NCBI RefSeq assembly: GCF_020731145.1
Contig: NZ_JAJFZN010000005.1
Coordinates: 186,001-250,000, forward strand
Source: Sneathiella sp. HT1-7
Lineage (GTDB): Bacteria > Pseudomonadota > Alphaproteobacteria > Sneathiellales > Sneathiellaceae
Reading direction: 5' to 3'
DNA: 64,000 bases
Made by a program: the position numbers and the translations under genes. Each line of letters begins with the position of its first letter. The first letter of the stretch is position 1. The notes beneath the pieces were generated by a model, which was not told where the DNA came from, did not search any database, and saw only the letters and a list, made by a program, of their open reading frames with translations. This document shows, piece by piece, positions 55,148-63,893 of the stretch.

Positions 55148-55998
55148 TGGAACTCTTTGATGAGGGGCTGCATTCGGGTGTCAATCTAGCGCTTAATGTG
55201 GAAAAGGTTGTCTATCGCGAGAAGACTGAGCTGCAGGACCTCATGATTTTTGAGAATAACCAGTTTGGACGCGTTATGTCTCTCGACGGCGCCGTGCAGA
55301 CAACCGAAAAAGATGAGTTTATCTACCATGAGATGTTCGTTCATGTGCCGGTTCTGGCCCATGGCAAGGTTAGTCGCGCCCTGATTATCGGCGGCGGCGA
55401 CGGCGGCGCGGCGCGGCAACTCATGAAGCATAGAAATATCGCCGTGACCATGGTGGATATCGACCGGACCGTTGTCGAGCTTAGCAAGAAATACATGCCG
55501 TCGATCTCGGGTGGCGCCTTTGACGACCCCCGGCTTGATCTGATCATCGCCGATGGATGCAAGTTTGTGCGAGAGACCGATGAGAAATGGGATGTAATTA
55601 TTATCGACAGCACTGATCCGCATGGACCCGGGGAAGTCCTCTATACACAGGAATTCTATGCGGACTGCAAGGCCCGTCTTGCGAACGGTGGTATTATAAT
55701 TACGCAAAACGGCGTGCCTTTCGTTCAGGAAGAAGAACTAAAAACGAGCTATGACCGTCTCGGTAGTTTGTTCAAGGATGTCAGTTTTTATCTCGCCGCG
55801 ATCCCGAGTTATGTCGGTGGAGTGATGGCCTACGGCTGGGCGACGGATGAGCCGGATCATCGAAAAGTGAGTCTCTCCCGCCTTGTCGCACGCTTTGTCG
55901 AGGCCGGGATCACGACGGACTATTATACACCGGAAGTCCATCTTGCGGCTTTTGCTCTCCCGCTTCATATCCAGAAGATACTGACGCGCGAAGATTGA
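55147..55998 (+). CDS. speE: polyamine aminopropyltransferase (spermidine synthase)
   Basis: 283 residues. SAM-type Rossmann core: ALIIGGGDGGAARQLMKH near residue 79, VDIDRTVVELSKKY, and the catalytic Asp region IIIDSTDPHGPGEVLYT. The N-terminal beta part has YHEMFVHVP. It transfers aminopropyl from decarboxylated SAM to putrescine. ATG at 55147 shares a base with the speH stop; TTG at 55144 is possible but weaker. It ends 5 nt from the convergent sdaA stop. Confidence 0.94.
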   Translation: MELFDEGLHSGVNLALNVEKVVYREKTELQDLMIFENNQFGRVMSLDGAVQTTEKDEFIYHEMFVHVPVLAHGKVSRALIIGGGDGGAARQLMKHRNIAVTMVDIDRTVVELSKKYMPSISGGAFDDPRLDLIIADGCKFVRETDEKWDVIIIDSTDPHGPGEVLYTQEFYADCKARLANGGIIITQNGVPFVQEEELKTSYDRLGSLFKDVSFYLAAIPSYVGGVMAYGWATDEPDHRKVSLSRLVARFVEAGITTDYYTPEVHLAAFALPLHIQKILTRED

Positions 55999-56002
55999 GC
56001 AG

Positions 56003-57475
56003 CTAGCACTCCACGACGTTAACGGCAAGGCCACCTTGCGAGGTTTCCTTATATTTGCTGAGCATATCGACGCCGGTCTGGCGCATCGTCTCGATCACCT
56101 CATCAAGAGATACCACATGCGTGCCGTCACCGGACAGCGCGAGGCGGCAGGCATTAATCGCCTTCATCGCGCCCATGGTATTGCGTTCGATGCAGGGGAT
56201 CTGCACTAATCCGCCGATCGGATCGCAGGTCAAACCAAGATTATGCTCCATGCCGATCTCAGCGGCATTTTCCACCTGTTCGTTCGTGCCTCCCAGAACG
56301 GCGGTAAGGGCACCTGCAGCCATGGAACAGGCGACCCCCACTTCCCCCTGACACCCCATTTCTGCGGCGGAGATTGATGCGCGTTTTTTATAGATTGCGC
56401 CAATTGCTGCTGCGGTGAGCAGGAAATTGCGCGTCCCCTCCTTTGTGACGCCGGGGCAGAAGCGTTGGTAATATTTAAGTACCGCGGGAATTACCCCGGC
56501 CGCACCATTTGTGGGAGCCGTCACCACTCGCCCACCGGCGGCGTTCTCCTCATTGACGGCGAGGGCGTAGAGATTAACCCAGTCAAGAACGGTCAGTGGA
56601 TCGCGGGAGGCGCGCTCCGGATTTTCCATTAAGTCTTGATACAACGCGTTTGCCCGGCGCTTTACCTTAAGGCCGCCCGGCAGGATACCCTCTCCCTCGC
56701 AGCCCCTCTTGATGCAGTTGATCATGGCTTCATTGACATCATCAAGGAAGGCGAAGGTTTCTTCCTCACTTCGCCAACTGCTTTCATTGGCAAGCATCAT
56801 CTCAGCAATGGTGAGGCCGCTTTCCTTGCCCATATCGAGAAGTTCGTCTGCGGAGGTGAAAGGATAGGGTAGCACAATGTTATGACCCTTCGTTTCTGCC
56901 CTGTCCCCTTCGTTGTGAGAGACAACATATCCGCCTCCCACGGAGAAATAGTCCCGGCAGAAAAGCTGCGCACCCTTTGCATCATAGGCATAGAACCGCA
57001 TGCCGTTAGAATGTTCAGGAAGGAGTTGATCTTTCAGGAAAAGGAGACTTTGGTCCTCAAAAAAGGGAATTATACGATGTCCGTTTAGTGAAATTTCCCC
57101 GCTTGTCCGTATTTTGTCGATAAGCGGTTGTACTTTCTCCGGATCAACGGAGGAAGGGCGTTCCCCACTTAGTCCAAGAAGAATAGCAATGTCCGTCGCA
57201 TGACCGGCGCCAGTGAGAGCAAGCGAGCCATAAAGCTCGACCAGCAGACGATCGGTCGAATCAAGTAAATCCTCTGACGCTAGACGATCGACGAAACGCT
57301 TTGCCGCCCGCATGGGCCCCACGGTATGGGAGCTTGATGGGCCAATACCGATTGTATAAAGATCGGTTACGCTGATGTTGATATCCAACTGAGACGTTGG
57401 GTTAGGCGGTGCAGTTGGCTTTGATGGTACAACTGGCGTAACGTTGCCAAGGCCGGGTTTGGATGGTTTTGTCAT
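56003..57475 (-). CDS. sdaA: L-serine ammonia-lyase (4Fe-4S, single chain)
   Basis: 490 residues. The beta-type N-terminal domain ([30 protein letters not shown], in pieces) is fused to the alpha-type catalytic domain with Fe-S cysteines in [18 protein letters not shown] and [18 protein letters not shown]. It deaminates L-serine to pyruvate. The N-terminal 35 residues are Pro-rich and probably disordered. A tandem glycine riboswitch lies in its 5' leader, so it seems to be coupled to glycine (via serine hydroxymethyltransferase), which fits glycine overflow. Confidence 0.93.
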   Translation of the reverse strand: MTKPSKPGLGNVTPVVPSKPTAPPNPTSQLDINISVTDLYTIGIGPSSSHTVGPMRAAKRFVDRLASEDLLDSTDRLLVELYGSLALTGAGHATDIAILLGLSGERPSSVDPEKVQPLIDKIRTSGEISLNGHRIIPFFEDQSLLFLKDQLLPEHSNGMRFYAYDAKGAQLFCRDYFSVGGGYVVSHNEGDRAETKGHNIVLPYPFTSADELLDMGKESGLTIAEMMLANESSWRSEEETFAFLDDVNEAMINCIKRGCEGEGILPGGLKVKRRANALYQDLMENPERASRDPLTVLDWVNLYALAVNEENAAGGRVVTAPTNGAAGVIPAVLKYYQRFCPGVTKEGTRNFLLTAAAIGAIYKKRASISAAEMGCQGEVGVACSMAAGALTAVLGGTNEQVENAAEIGMEHNLGLTCDPIGGLVQIPCIERNTMGAMKAINACRLALSGDGTHVVSLDEVIETMRQTGVDMLSKYKETSQGGLAVNVVEC

Positions 57476-57534
57476 TTACAGGCACCTTTTCTCACTCTGG
57501 TGAAAAATTCACCAATGCGTTCAATAGATGCCCC

Positions 57535-57711
57535 CTCTGTCCGGTTACCTGAAAGATTACGTCGACATATCGCCGACTTACCTCTTCGGTGATGCGTTAG
57601 CCATGGCCTCAGCATACTCTCCAGAGCCCTCTTTCCTGACGGTACATGTGCCTGAGAGTTTCCGGGGCGGTTGCTCCTTCGGCGCCGGTAAGTCCGGTCT
57701 CTCCCATCAGG
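57535..57711 (-). promoter_or_regulatory. tandem glycine riboswitch in the sdaA leader
   Basis: Two glycine aptamers are read on the minus strand. Aptamer I (57635-57711): P1 CCTGATGG/CCGTCAGG, with GGGAGAGACCGG, GCGCCGAAGGAGCAA and GAAACTCTCAGGCA, all strongly conserved gcvT-type segments. Aptamer II (57535-57626): P1 CTCTG/CAGAG with GGAGAGT, CACCGAAGAGGTAAG and CTTTCAGGTAACCGGAC. The linker is 8 nt. The expression platform follows to the sdaA ATG at 57475 and contains TGGTGAATTTTTCACCA (a short hairpin) and a ribosome site. Glycine binding would be expected to turn sdaA on. Confidence 0.93.
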
Positions 57712-57802
57712 ATAATCAAGGAATGCCAGCATAGTCCGGCAATTCACATAGACCTTAGAGACCGCGCTTTGGCATTGTCAAGTCCGGGCCTTCCGAAATG
57801 GA

Positions 57803-58138
57803 TCAACGGGTGCCGTATTTCAAAACCCAAAGGGGTAGCAATGCCGCGACATCAGCGCTTTTTTCATCGAGTTCCACCGCCGTTGTCATCTCATCTTCAT
57901 CAATTCGCACGATGCGTCCGCCAAATCGGCACATTTCTGGGGAGCCAACGGGCCCGATAATTCCTTCGACAGTTTGATCAAGTATAACATGGTCTGCGAT
58001 ACCGTTTAGCAGCATTCCGTCAAGCGACCAGTTCTCTGTCGAAAACCGAATGCCCTCAATTTCTACGCTGAGGACCGGGTTTGATACGCGAAAGGCCCCA
58101 CGTTTTTCGAATCTGTTTGCAACAGATTGTGTGTTCAT
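57803..58138 (-). CDS. PilZ-domain protein
   Basis: About 111 residues. A PilZ-type barrel: an RFEKRGAFRVS N-terminal segment fits the RxxxR c-di-GMP motif, and STENWSLDGMLLNG corresponds to the (D/N)xSxxG motif. The rest (IIGPVGSPEMCRFGGRIVRI) is beta. It may bind cyclic di-GMP. It is the only c-di-GMP-type protein in the window and could affect motility. ATG at 58138 or 58153; no strong choice. Confidence 0.75.
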   Translation of the reverse strand: MNTQSVANRFEKRGAFRVSNPVLSVEIEGIRFSTENWSLDGMLLNGIADHVILDQTVEGIIGPVGSPEMCRFGGRIVRIDEDEMTTAVELDEKSADVAALLPLWVLKYGTR

Positions 58139-58153
58139 TTCAGCTTGCAGCAC

Positions 58154-58538
58154 GAATAGTCTCCATAAAAATTTATCTACTCATCGAGTATGCAGCCTTT
58201 GTGCCAGTATCAAGGGAAAGGTAAAAAGTCTGTATTTCTTCGCTTTTTCGTTCCTTTGAGAGACGGACAGGAGTGATGCGATATAGGTAAGCGGTCAAAT
58301 TTTCCCGCTCTGTAGGAAATAATAGCCGGGCATATTGGGTCTGGTTTGATGGAAATTATAAGCAATAAAGAGAATCATGTTTTGTGAATCGGGGTGAGAT
58401 CACATTGTTTTGAGCCCAAATCTGATCTAATGCCGATATCTCTGAATTTTTTTTAATGAGCACCCAAAGGTAATAATATTATGTTTTTCAATGATTTTTC
58501 GCAATAATGCTGCAGGTGCGAAATAAAAAAATGAAATT
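58154..58538. other. gene-free AT-rich region
   Basis: About 385 nt with stops in all frames and no convincing gene, tRNA or hairpin terminator. It precedes the palindrome and the triple stem-loop array in front of the nitronate monooxygenase gene. Confidence 0.5.
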
Positions 58539-58561
58539 TTGTCAATAATGACAATTTGTCA
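58539..58561. promoter_or_regulatory. operator-like palindrome TTGTCA-N4-TGACAA plus third half-site
   Basis: TTGTCAATAATGACAA (58539-58554) is a perfect inverted repeat with a 4-nt spacer, followed at once by a third TTGTCA (58556-58561). It lies 32 nt before the stem-loop array and about 200 nt before the nitronate monooxygenase start. It looks like a repressor or activator site; the regulator is unknown. Confidence 0.5.
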
Positions 58562-58592
58562 TCTTTGAAAAAGCCTGCTAAGAAAATGCCCA

Positions 58593-58721
58593 AGCCGGGT
58601 AACTGAGCGAAAAGATTCAGGCTTGGCTAAATAATTAAAAGGTCGGGTAACTGGGCGCAAGATCCAGACTTAGCTCAACCATCCATAGCCAAGTAACTGG
58701 GCGTAAGATCCAGGCTTGGCT
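58593..58721 (+). repeat. three tandem covarying stem-loop units upstream of the nitronate monooxygenase gene
   Basis: Units at 58593-58628, 58641-58675 and 58687-58721 (36, 35, 35 nt; spacers 12 and 11 nt). Each has an outer stem AGCC(A/G)(A/G)G...CTTGGCT, a TAA bulge, a 4-bp inner stem and a conserved loop GCGNAAGAT. The inner stem is CTGA/TCAG in unit 1 and CTGG/CCAG in units 2 and 3, a compensatory change. The outer stem is G-U in unit 1 and A-U in unit 3. This suggests selection on RNA (or cruciform) structure. The last unit ends 33 nt before the ATG. I do not recognise the motif. Confidence 0.7.
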
Positions 58722-58754
58722 ATATTTATCCCAGTATCAGGAGTCATCTCGTAA

Positions 58755-59726
58755 ATGACAATGCCGACCGTTCTGGAAGGGCGTCTTTCTCTCCCAGTTA
58801 TTGCATCACCAATGTTTATTGTATCCGGGCCTGAACTGGTAATTGCTCAGTGCAAGCAGGGCATCGTCGGATCTTTTCCTGCTCTTAATGCAAGGCCGAT
58901 TTCTCAGCTTGACGAATGGCTCTTTCAGATCAAGTCAGAACTTGCTGACTATGCGGCGGCGAATCCTGACAAGAAGGTCGCCCCCTTTGCTGTCAATCAG
59001 ATTGTACATGCGTCAAATACTCGTTTGGAGGAAGATGTTGCACTCTGCGTTAAGCATGAAGTGCCGATTATCATCACGAGCCTTCGGGCCCCGAATGAAA
59101 TTGTTGAGGCGATACATTCTTACGGCGGAATTATCCTGCATGACGTGACTACCATCCGCCATGCCCAAAAGGCATTGGAAGCAGGCGTCGATGGTTTAAT
59201 TCTGGTTTGCGCGGGCGCTGGCGGGCATGCGGGGCGGTTAAGTCCGTTCGCGCTTGTCTCCGAAGTGCGGCAGTTCTTTGATGGGCCGATTGCTCTTTCC
59301 GGGGCCATTGCGAATGGCCGATCAATCCTTGCAGCCCAGGCAATGGGCGCGGATCTCGCCTATATGGGGAGTGCATTTATCGCTACCAAAGAAGCCAACG
59401 CGGTAGACGACTACAAAAATATGATCGTTGAAAGCACAGGCGAGGATATTCTCTATACGAACACCTTTACCGGCGTTCACGGTAACTATTTGCGCCCCAG
59501 TGTGGAAAAAGCGGGGCTTGATCCGGAGAATTTGCCGGGTGCCGATAAAAGCCGGATGAATTTCGGCAGCGGTAGTACGGGTAAATCGAAAGCCTGGAAA
59601 GACATATGGGGTTCCGGGCAGGGAATTGGCAGCGTAAGCGATGTGCCAAGTGTTGAAGAATATGTTGATCGCTTAAAAGAACAGTATGCCCAGGCCAAGG
59701 CTGAAATCAATAATAAGGCCATTTAG
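58755..59726 (+). CDS. nitronate monooxygenase family FMN enzyme
   Basis: 323 residues, an FMN TIM barrel: N-terminal LPVIASPMFIVSGPELVIAQCKQG with the flavin-binding PM motif, catalytic-His region in NAIHDVTT-type segment GIILHDVTTIRHAQKAL, GAGGHAGRL (FMN phosphate), and AGALALSG-like segment ALSGAIANGRSILAAQAMGADLAYMGSAF (pieces). The family oxidises alkyl nitronates such as propionate-3-nitronate, or reduces enoyl groups. It stands alone behind the triple stem-loop array. Confidence 0.88.
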   Translation: MTMPTVLEGRLSLPVIASPMFIVSGPELVIAQCKQGIVGSFPALNARPISQLDEWLFQIKSELADYAAANPDKKVAPFAVNQIVHASNTRLEEDVALCVKHEVPIIITSLRAPNEIVEAIHSYGGIILHDVTTIRHAQKALEAGVDGLILVCAGAGGHAGRLSPFALVSEVRQFFDGPIALSGAIANGRSILAAQAMGADLAYMGSAFIATKEANAVDDYKNMIVESTGEDILYTNTFTGVHGNYLRPSVEKAGLDPENLPGADKSRMNFGSGSTGKSKAWKDIWGSGQGIGSVSDVPSVEEYVDRLKEQYAQAKAEINNKAI

Positions 59727-59736
59727 ACTGAATTTT

Positions 59737-59768
59737 CCCTCACCCTAACGGGTGGGGGTAATTTCTTC
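59737..59768 (+). terminator. probable intrinsic terminator after the nitronate monooxygenase gene
   Basis: CCCTCACCC (59737-59745) pairs with GGGTGGGGG (59750-59758), loop TAAC, then TAATTTCTT. The tail is only partly T-rich. Confidence 0.6.
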
Positions 59769-59810
59769 AAATTTCCAGCATATTTAAGATTACAGGGTGA
59801 TGTCGCCGGA

Positions 59811-60002
59811 TCAGCGCCGAACGGTGATTGGCGCGCTGCTACCGGTTGTTTCCCGGATGATATCCCGGATATTAGATGTGCATTTTGCACATTGTGGTGC
59901 TGCTCCCAGTGTTTCATAGACATTTGCGATGCGTTGCGCACCTGAGGCGACGGCGCTTTTAATGTCTCTATCAGTCAATCCATTACAAAGGCAAATATAC
60001 AT
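59811..60002 (-). CDS. bfd: bacterioferritin-associated ferredoxin Bfd
   Basis: 63 residues with the Bfd 2Fe-2S ligands: CLCNG at the N-terminus (C4, C6) and CAKC (about residues 38-41). It reduces bacterioferritin haem to release stored iron. A Fur-type box lies 24-36 nt before its ATG, and bfr lies 120 nt upstream on the same strand. Confidence 0.92.
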   Translation of the reverse strand: MYICLCNGLTDRDIKSAVASGAQRIANVYETLGAAPQCAKCTSNIRDIIRETTGSSAPITVRR

Positions 60003-60025
60003 TCTTCAACTTGTTTAATATTAAA

Positions 60026-60038
60026 AATGACAATCATT
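60026..60038. promoter_or_regulatory. Fur-like iron box upstream of bfd
   Basis: AATGACAATCATT is a perfect 5-3-5 inverted repeat that differs at one base from the core of the Fur box (AATGATAATCATT). It lies just upstream of bfd, whose product frees iron from bacterioferritin, so induction in low iron would make sense. The full 19-bp Fur box matches at about 13 positions. Confidence 0.55.
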
Positions 60039-60120
60039 CCTAATAAATTAAGCGCTGTGCGACTAATTGTCAATGGCAAGGGAAGTTTATAGGGCGGGAA
60101 TTTGCTACTAAGGGGCTAAT

Positions 60121-60588
60121 TTAGGAAACTTGTGACTGAACGTAGTTTTGAAGTCCCATCTTCTCAATTAGGCCAAGCTGGGTTTCCAGCCAATCAATAT
60201 GCTCCTCTTCAGATTCAAGGATATCGACCAGCAAATCGCGGGATACGTAGTCCTGCTTGCTTTCGCAATCTTTGATGGCCGCTTTTAAATCGACGTGAGC
60301 GACATGCTCCATTTTAAGGTCGCATTCGATGATTTCCCCGACGTCTTCGCCAATCATCAACTTGCCGAGATCCTGCAGGTTTGGAAGACCTTCTAAGAAG
60401 AGCACCCGTTTGATGAGCTTGTCTGCATGCTTCATCTCATCGACGGATTCTTCATATTCTTTCTCGCCTAATTCTTTAAGGCCCCAGTCTTCAAGCATGC
60501 GAGCATGCAGGAAATATTGATTAATGGCCGTCAATTCATTCTTTAGAATGACGTTAAGATGCTTGATAATTGACGTGTCGCCTTTCAT
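60121..60588 (-). CDS. bfr: bacterioferritin
   Basis: 155 residues of four-helix ferritin fold. Ferroxidase ligands E18, E51, H54, E94, E127 and H130 are all present, and M52 (in DEMKHAD) is the axial haem ligand. It stores iron in a 24-subunit shell. The bfd gene follows 118 nt downstream on the same strand. Confidence 0.95.
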   Translation of the reverse strand: MKGDTSIIKHLNVILKNELTAINQYFLHARMLEDWGLKELGEKEYEESVDEMKHADKLIKRVLFLEGLPNLQDLGKLMIGEDVGEIIECDLKMEHVAHVDLKAAIKDCESKQDYVSRDLLVDILESEEEHIDWLETQLGLIEKMGLQNYVQSQVS

Positions 60589-60693
60589 GAATAGCTCCTT
60601 GCGTTGCCATGATATGTCCCTTAACTATAGCGCAGCGGCAGTGTTAAACAAATGCCATAACGAACAAGACTTGATAAACAAGTGAGGCGAGGA

Positions 60694-61179
60694 ATGTCCG
60701 AAGATCAATTTAACCCAGAAAACCACAAATTTGCCGAAGCAAGCTATTTCGAAGACTTGACCGTCGGCCAAAGGTTCTACATTCCATCGCGGACATTGCG
60801 TGATGCAAATTTCTCTGCCTTTCAGGCGGCCTCCGGTGATAATCACCCGATTCATTATGATGTTGAATATTGCAAAACTCAGGGGCATCCGGAGTTGCTG
60901 GCACATGGGTTTCAGGTGTTGATACAAACTGCCTCCGGTGCCGGAATATTCCCGCATGTAATTGGTGAATCGCTCGTTGCCTTTATTGACCAGTCATCAA
61001 AATTCTTAGGGCCGGTATATTATGGCGATACCGTCTATCCGGAGCTTGTTATCACGGAGCTTAAGGAGCAAAGGTCAACCGGCGTGGTTACAGTGCGCTC
61101 AACTATTCACAATCAGCGCAAAGAGCTGGTACTGGAAGGGGAGCAGCGCTATCTGGTACGCCGCCGTCCAAAGGCCTGA
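60694..61179 (+). CDS. MaoC-like (R)-specific enoyl-CoA hydratase
   Basis: 161 residues, one hot-dog domain. The hydratase-2 motif is FSAFQAASGDNHPIHYDVEYC, with Asp and His in DNHPIHYD, and a second part reads LLAHGFQVLIQTASG. The start ATG at 60694 has GAGG and AGGA nearby; a GTG four codons upstream is less likely. It converges with the thioesterase and acyl-CoA dehydrogenase genes (6-nt gap), so these fatty-acid-type genes cluster but are on opposite strands. Confidence 0.87.
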   Translation: MSEDQFNPENHKFAEASYFEDLTVGQRFYIPSRTLRDANFSAFQAASGDNHPIHYDVEYCKTQGHPELLAHGFQVLIQTASGAGIFPHVIGESLVAFIDQSSKFLGPVYYGDTVYPELVITELKEQRSTGVVTVRSTIHNQRKELVLEGEQRYLVRRRPKA

Positions 61180-61185
61180 TCTCAG

Positions 61186-61632
61186 CTAAACCTTGAAGTT
61201 CCGCGTTGACGCGAGAACTGAGCCACAGAGCTTCTCTTCGCCTTTAGAGACAGAATAGATATCCGCCGCACCAACAGAGAGGGTCCGCCCGTTCTGCAGG
61301 ACGCGACCACGGGCAATTAATTTTTCTCCTCGTGCCGGACCGGTCATCTTTACTGTAAAATCGAGTGTGGCACATGCCCATCCAGCAGGCAGCAGGGACG
61401 TGCAGGCGCTGACGGCGGCGCTGTCACCGATCGTACCGACGAATGACGCCGGAAAGAGGTCGGGCGGTGTGGATAAAGCTTCCTGAAACGGTGCCTCAAT
61501 CGCAATCTGCCCCGGTGTTTCCTTCAGTATTTTCACACCGTAGGTTTGCACGAACGGTAGAAGAGGCAAAAAGGCGGAGGGCTTGGCGTAGCCCTCCGTC
61601 CGTTCAGGTGTTTCTTGTCCTTTAAGAGGCAT
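61186..61632 (-). CDS. PaaI-family acyl-CoA thioesterase
   Basis: 148 residues with a hot-dog fold: [19 protein letters not shown], then [68 protein letters not shown] (pieces), as in PaaI/YdiI-type thioesterases. It overlaps the acyl-CoA dehydrogenase stop by 11 nt, so the pair is one operon. The substrate is unknown, presumably an acyl-CoA of the same pathway. Confidence 0.85.
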   Translation of the reverse strand: MPLKGQETPERTEGYAKPSAFLPLLPFVQTYGVKILKETPGQIAIEAPFQEALSTPPDLFPASFVGTIGDSAAVSACTSLLPAGWACATLDFTVKMTGPARGEKLIARGRVLQNGRTLSVGAADIYSVSKGEEKLCGSVLASTRNFKV

Positions 61633-62833
61633 AACGCGCCACTATCTGCTTGCCGAGAGAGGACATATGCACCTGATCCGGTCCGTCTGCGAGCCTGACG
61701 GTCCGGGCGTAGGCAAAAGCTTCGGCTAGGAAGGTGTCCTGACTGAGACCCATGGCGCCGTGCACCTGAATAGCCCGGTCGATAACCGTTTGCGCCATGG
61801 TCGGTGCGATGATTTTGATCATCGCGATCAGGTCGCGTGCTTCCTTATAGGACACCTCGTCCATACGGGCGGCAGCCTTCAGGGTAAGCAAGCGCGCCTG
61901 CTCAATATCGCAAATTGATTTCGCGATATCTTCACGCACGGAGCCCTGATCACTCAGTTTTTTGCCAAACGCAACACGGCTTTCCGCCCGAACGCACATC
62001 AATTCCAAGGCGCGCTGGGCGCAGCCAATTAAACGCATGCAGTGATGGATGCGGCCCGGACCTAGGCGACCCTGTGCAATTGCAAAACCTTCGCCTTCGC
62101 CACCAATAATATTTGAGGCGGGCACTCGAACATTTTCGAACAATACCTCGGCATGGCCATGGGGTGCGTCGTCCGATCCAAATACTTTAAGGGGGCGAAC
62201 AATCGTGACGCCTTTGGTATTTACGGGGACAAGAATCTGTGACTGCTGCTGATGTCGTGGTGCATTTACGTCAGTTTTTCCCATAACAATCATGATTTTA
62301 CAGCGTGGGTCGGGCGCGCCGGATGTCCACCATTTACGCCCATTGATGACATATTCGTCGCCTTGCCTGTCTATCGTGCACTGGACATTTGTCGCATCTG
62401 AAGATGCCACGGCAGGCTCTGTCATAGCGAAGGCTGAGCGAATTTCCCCGTTTAGGAGTGGGACCAGCCACTCATCGCGTTGGGCCTGTGTGCCATAACG
62501 AGCAAGCACTTCCATGTTACCAGTATCGGGGGCGCTGCAATTAAAAGCCTCTGACCCGATCATCGACCGGCCCATGATTTCGGATAGTGGTGCGTACTCA
62601 AGGTTTTTCAGACCCGCGCCATAATCTTCAAATTCTGCAAGGAAGAGGTTCCACAGCCCTTCTGCTTTCGCCTTCTTCTTCAGTTCCTCCATCACCGGAG
62701 GAATAGTCCAGCGATTGGCGGATGACTCAATATAGTCGTGGTATTCTTTCTCCGCGTCATAGACATGCGCATTCATAAAGCCTTCGACACGGCTCGCAAG
62801 ATCCTCGACTTTGTCGGTAAAGCTAAAATCCAT
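61622..62833 (-). CDS. acyl-CoA dehydrogenase
   Basis: About 403 residues. The FAD/substrate motif is [16 protein letters not shown] (near residue 140), [13 protein letters not shown] follows, and the C-terminal domain has [33 protein letters not shown] (pieces). This is the long ACAD11/FadE-like branch. ATG at 62833 has AAGGA eight bases upstream; the longer reading by 21 codons is not supported. It is divergent from lysR. Confidence 0.92.
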   Translation of the reverse strand: MDFSFTDKVEDLASRVEGFMNAHVYDAEKEYHDYIESSANRWTIPPVMEELKKKAKAEGLWNLFLAEFEDYGAGLKNLEYAPLSEIMGRSMIGSEAFNCSAPDTGNMEVLARYGTQAQRDEWLVPLLNGEIRSAFAMTEPAVASSDATNVQCTIDRQGDEYVINGRKWWTSGAPDPRCKIMIVMGKTDVNAPRHQQQSQILVPVNTKGVTIVRPLKVFGSDDAPHGHAEVLFENVRVPASNIIGGEGEGFAIAQGRLGPGRIHHCMRLIGCAQRALELMCVRAESRVAFGKKLSDQGSVREDIAKSICDIEQARLLTLKAAARMDEVSYKEARDLIAMIKIIAPTMAQTVIDRAIQVHGAMGLSQDTFLAEAFAYARTVRLADGPDQVHMSSLGKQIVARYAS

Positions 62834-62898
62834 TTCTCTGATCCTTCTTGAGTACGGTAGGTTTCTTGGGCAAGATAGTATTGATAGAGAAATCATTG

Positions 62899-62921
62899 AA
62901 ATTTATTTCTATGATAAATTT
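62899..62921. promoter_or_regulatory. palindrome in the lysR/acyl-CoA dehydrogenase divergent region
   Basis: AAATTTAT (62899-62906) and ATAAATTT (62914-62921) form an 8-bp inverted repeat with a 7-nt spacer, in the form expected for a LysR-type site (T-N11-A). It lies 27 nt before lysR and about 66 nt before the acyl-CoA dehydrogenase gene. Confidence 0.45.
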
Positions 62922-62947
62922 ATATTCACATATGTTATAGTAGAAGG

Positions 62948-63835
62948 ATGAAACTTAGTCATATCGACCTTAATCTCTTCCTGACGTTCGAGGCGATCTA
63001 TACGCATGGCAACTTGACGCTTGCGGCGCGTCACTTGAATGTAACGCAACCCGCAGTCAGTAACGCGTTGGCGCGCCTGCGCGACCGATTGGAGGATTCG
63101 CTTTTTATTCATGCGGGCAAGCGGATGAACCCGACACCGATGGCCCAGAAAATGATTGGACCAGTTCGTCAGGCGCTTCGTCTCTTGCAGTCTGGTATTA
63201 GCGCTGAGGAGGAATTTGATCCGCAAACGAGTGATAAGGTGACCCGTCTGGCAATTGGTGACATCGGGGAAACGATTTTGCTGCCCCGGCTCGTTGAAAA
63301 GCTGCGCCAACTTGCTCCCCTTATGACAATTCAGGTGGTTAACGTTCCCCGGCGCTCGATTCCACGGCGGCTATCTCTGGGGGAGATTGATTTTGCAGTT
63401 GATATTCCGTTGATTGCAAACACCCAACTCATCAATGACAAATTAATGAGCGATCGGCAGGTGTGTGTCGTCGGCCGACATCACCCGCTCGCAGACAAGC
63501 CGGAATTGACCCTCGAAGACTATCTGGATTTGACACATATCCTTGTTTCCTCACGTCCACGCGGCGGGGGGCTTGTCGATATCGAGCTGGGGAAAGTCGG
63601 GGTTTCCCGACGTATCGCTGTGCGTCTTCAACATTATCAGTCCGCATTTCATATGATTGAACAGACTGATCTTGCGCTAACTGCTCCGCTGCAGCTAACC
63701 CGGATGTATAATTGTCAGGTTTTTCCATTACCTTTTGAGGCGCCAAACCTGGAACTGCAGCTCTATTGGCATATTTCCACGGATCAAACAGCGTTAAGCA
63801 AATGGCTGCGCGATCAGATTTTCTCTGTCATATAA
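62948..63835 (+). CDS. LysR-family transcriptional regulator
   Basis: 295 residues. The N-terminal HTH (IDLNLFLTFEAIYTHGNLTLAARHLNVTQPAVSNALARLRDRLEDSLF, pieces) is followed by a substrate-binding domain from about residue 90. Its start resembles the NodD/LinR subgroup. It is divergent from acyl-CoA dehydrogenase and probably controls that operon. The inducer is unknown. A -10-like TTATAGT lies just before the start. Confidence 0.9.
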   Translation: MKLSHIDLNLFLTFEAIYTHGNLTLAARHLNVTQPAVSNALARLRDRLEDSLFIHAGKRMNPTPMAQKMIGPVRQALRLLQSGISAEEEFDPQTSDKVTRLAIGDIGETILLPRLVEKLRQLAPLMTIQVVNVPRRSIPRRLSLGEIDFAVDIPLIANTQLINDKLMSDRQVCVVGRHHPLADKPELTLEDYLDLTHILVSSRPRGGGLVDIELGKVGVSRRIAVRLQHYQSAFHMIEQTDLALTAPLQLTRMYNCQVFPLPFEAPNLELQLYWHISTDQTALSKWLRDQIFSVI

Positions 63836-63893
63836 AAAACAATTCGAGCGCGGGTCATTGCGCCGATCAACAGAATATGGTTAGTCCATCGTT

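Noticed and set aside
58593-58721. CRISPR array for the three repeats
   Set aside because: Spacers are only 11-12 nt, repeats are not identical and there are no cas genes; a structured-RNA array explains it better.
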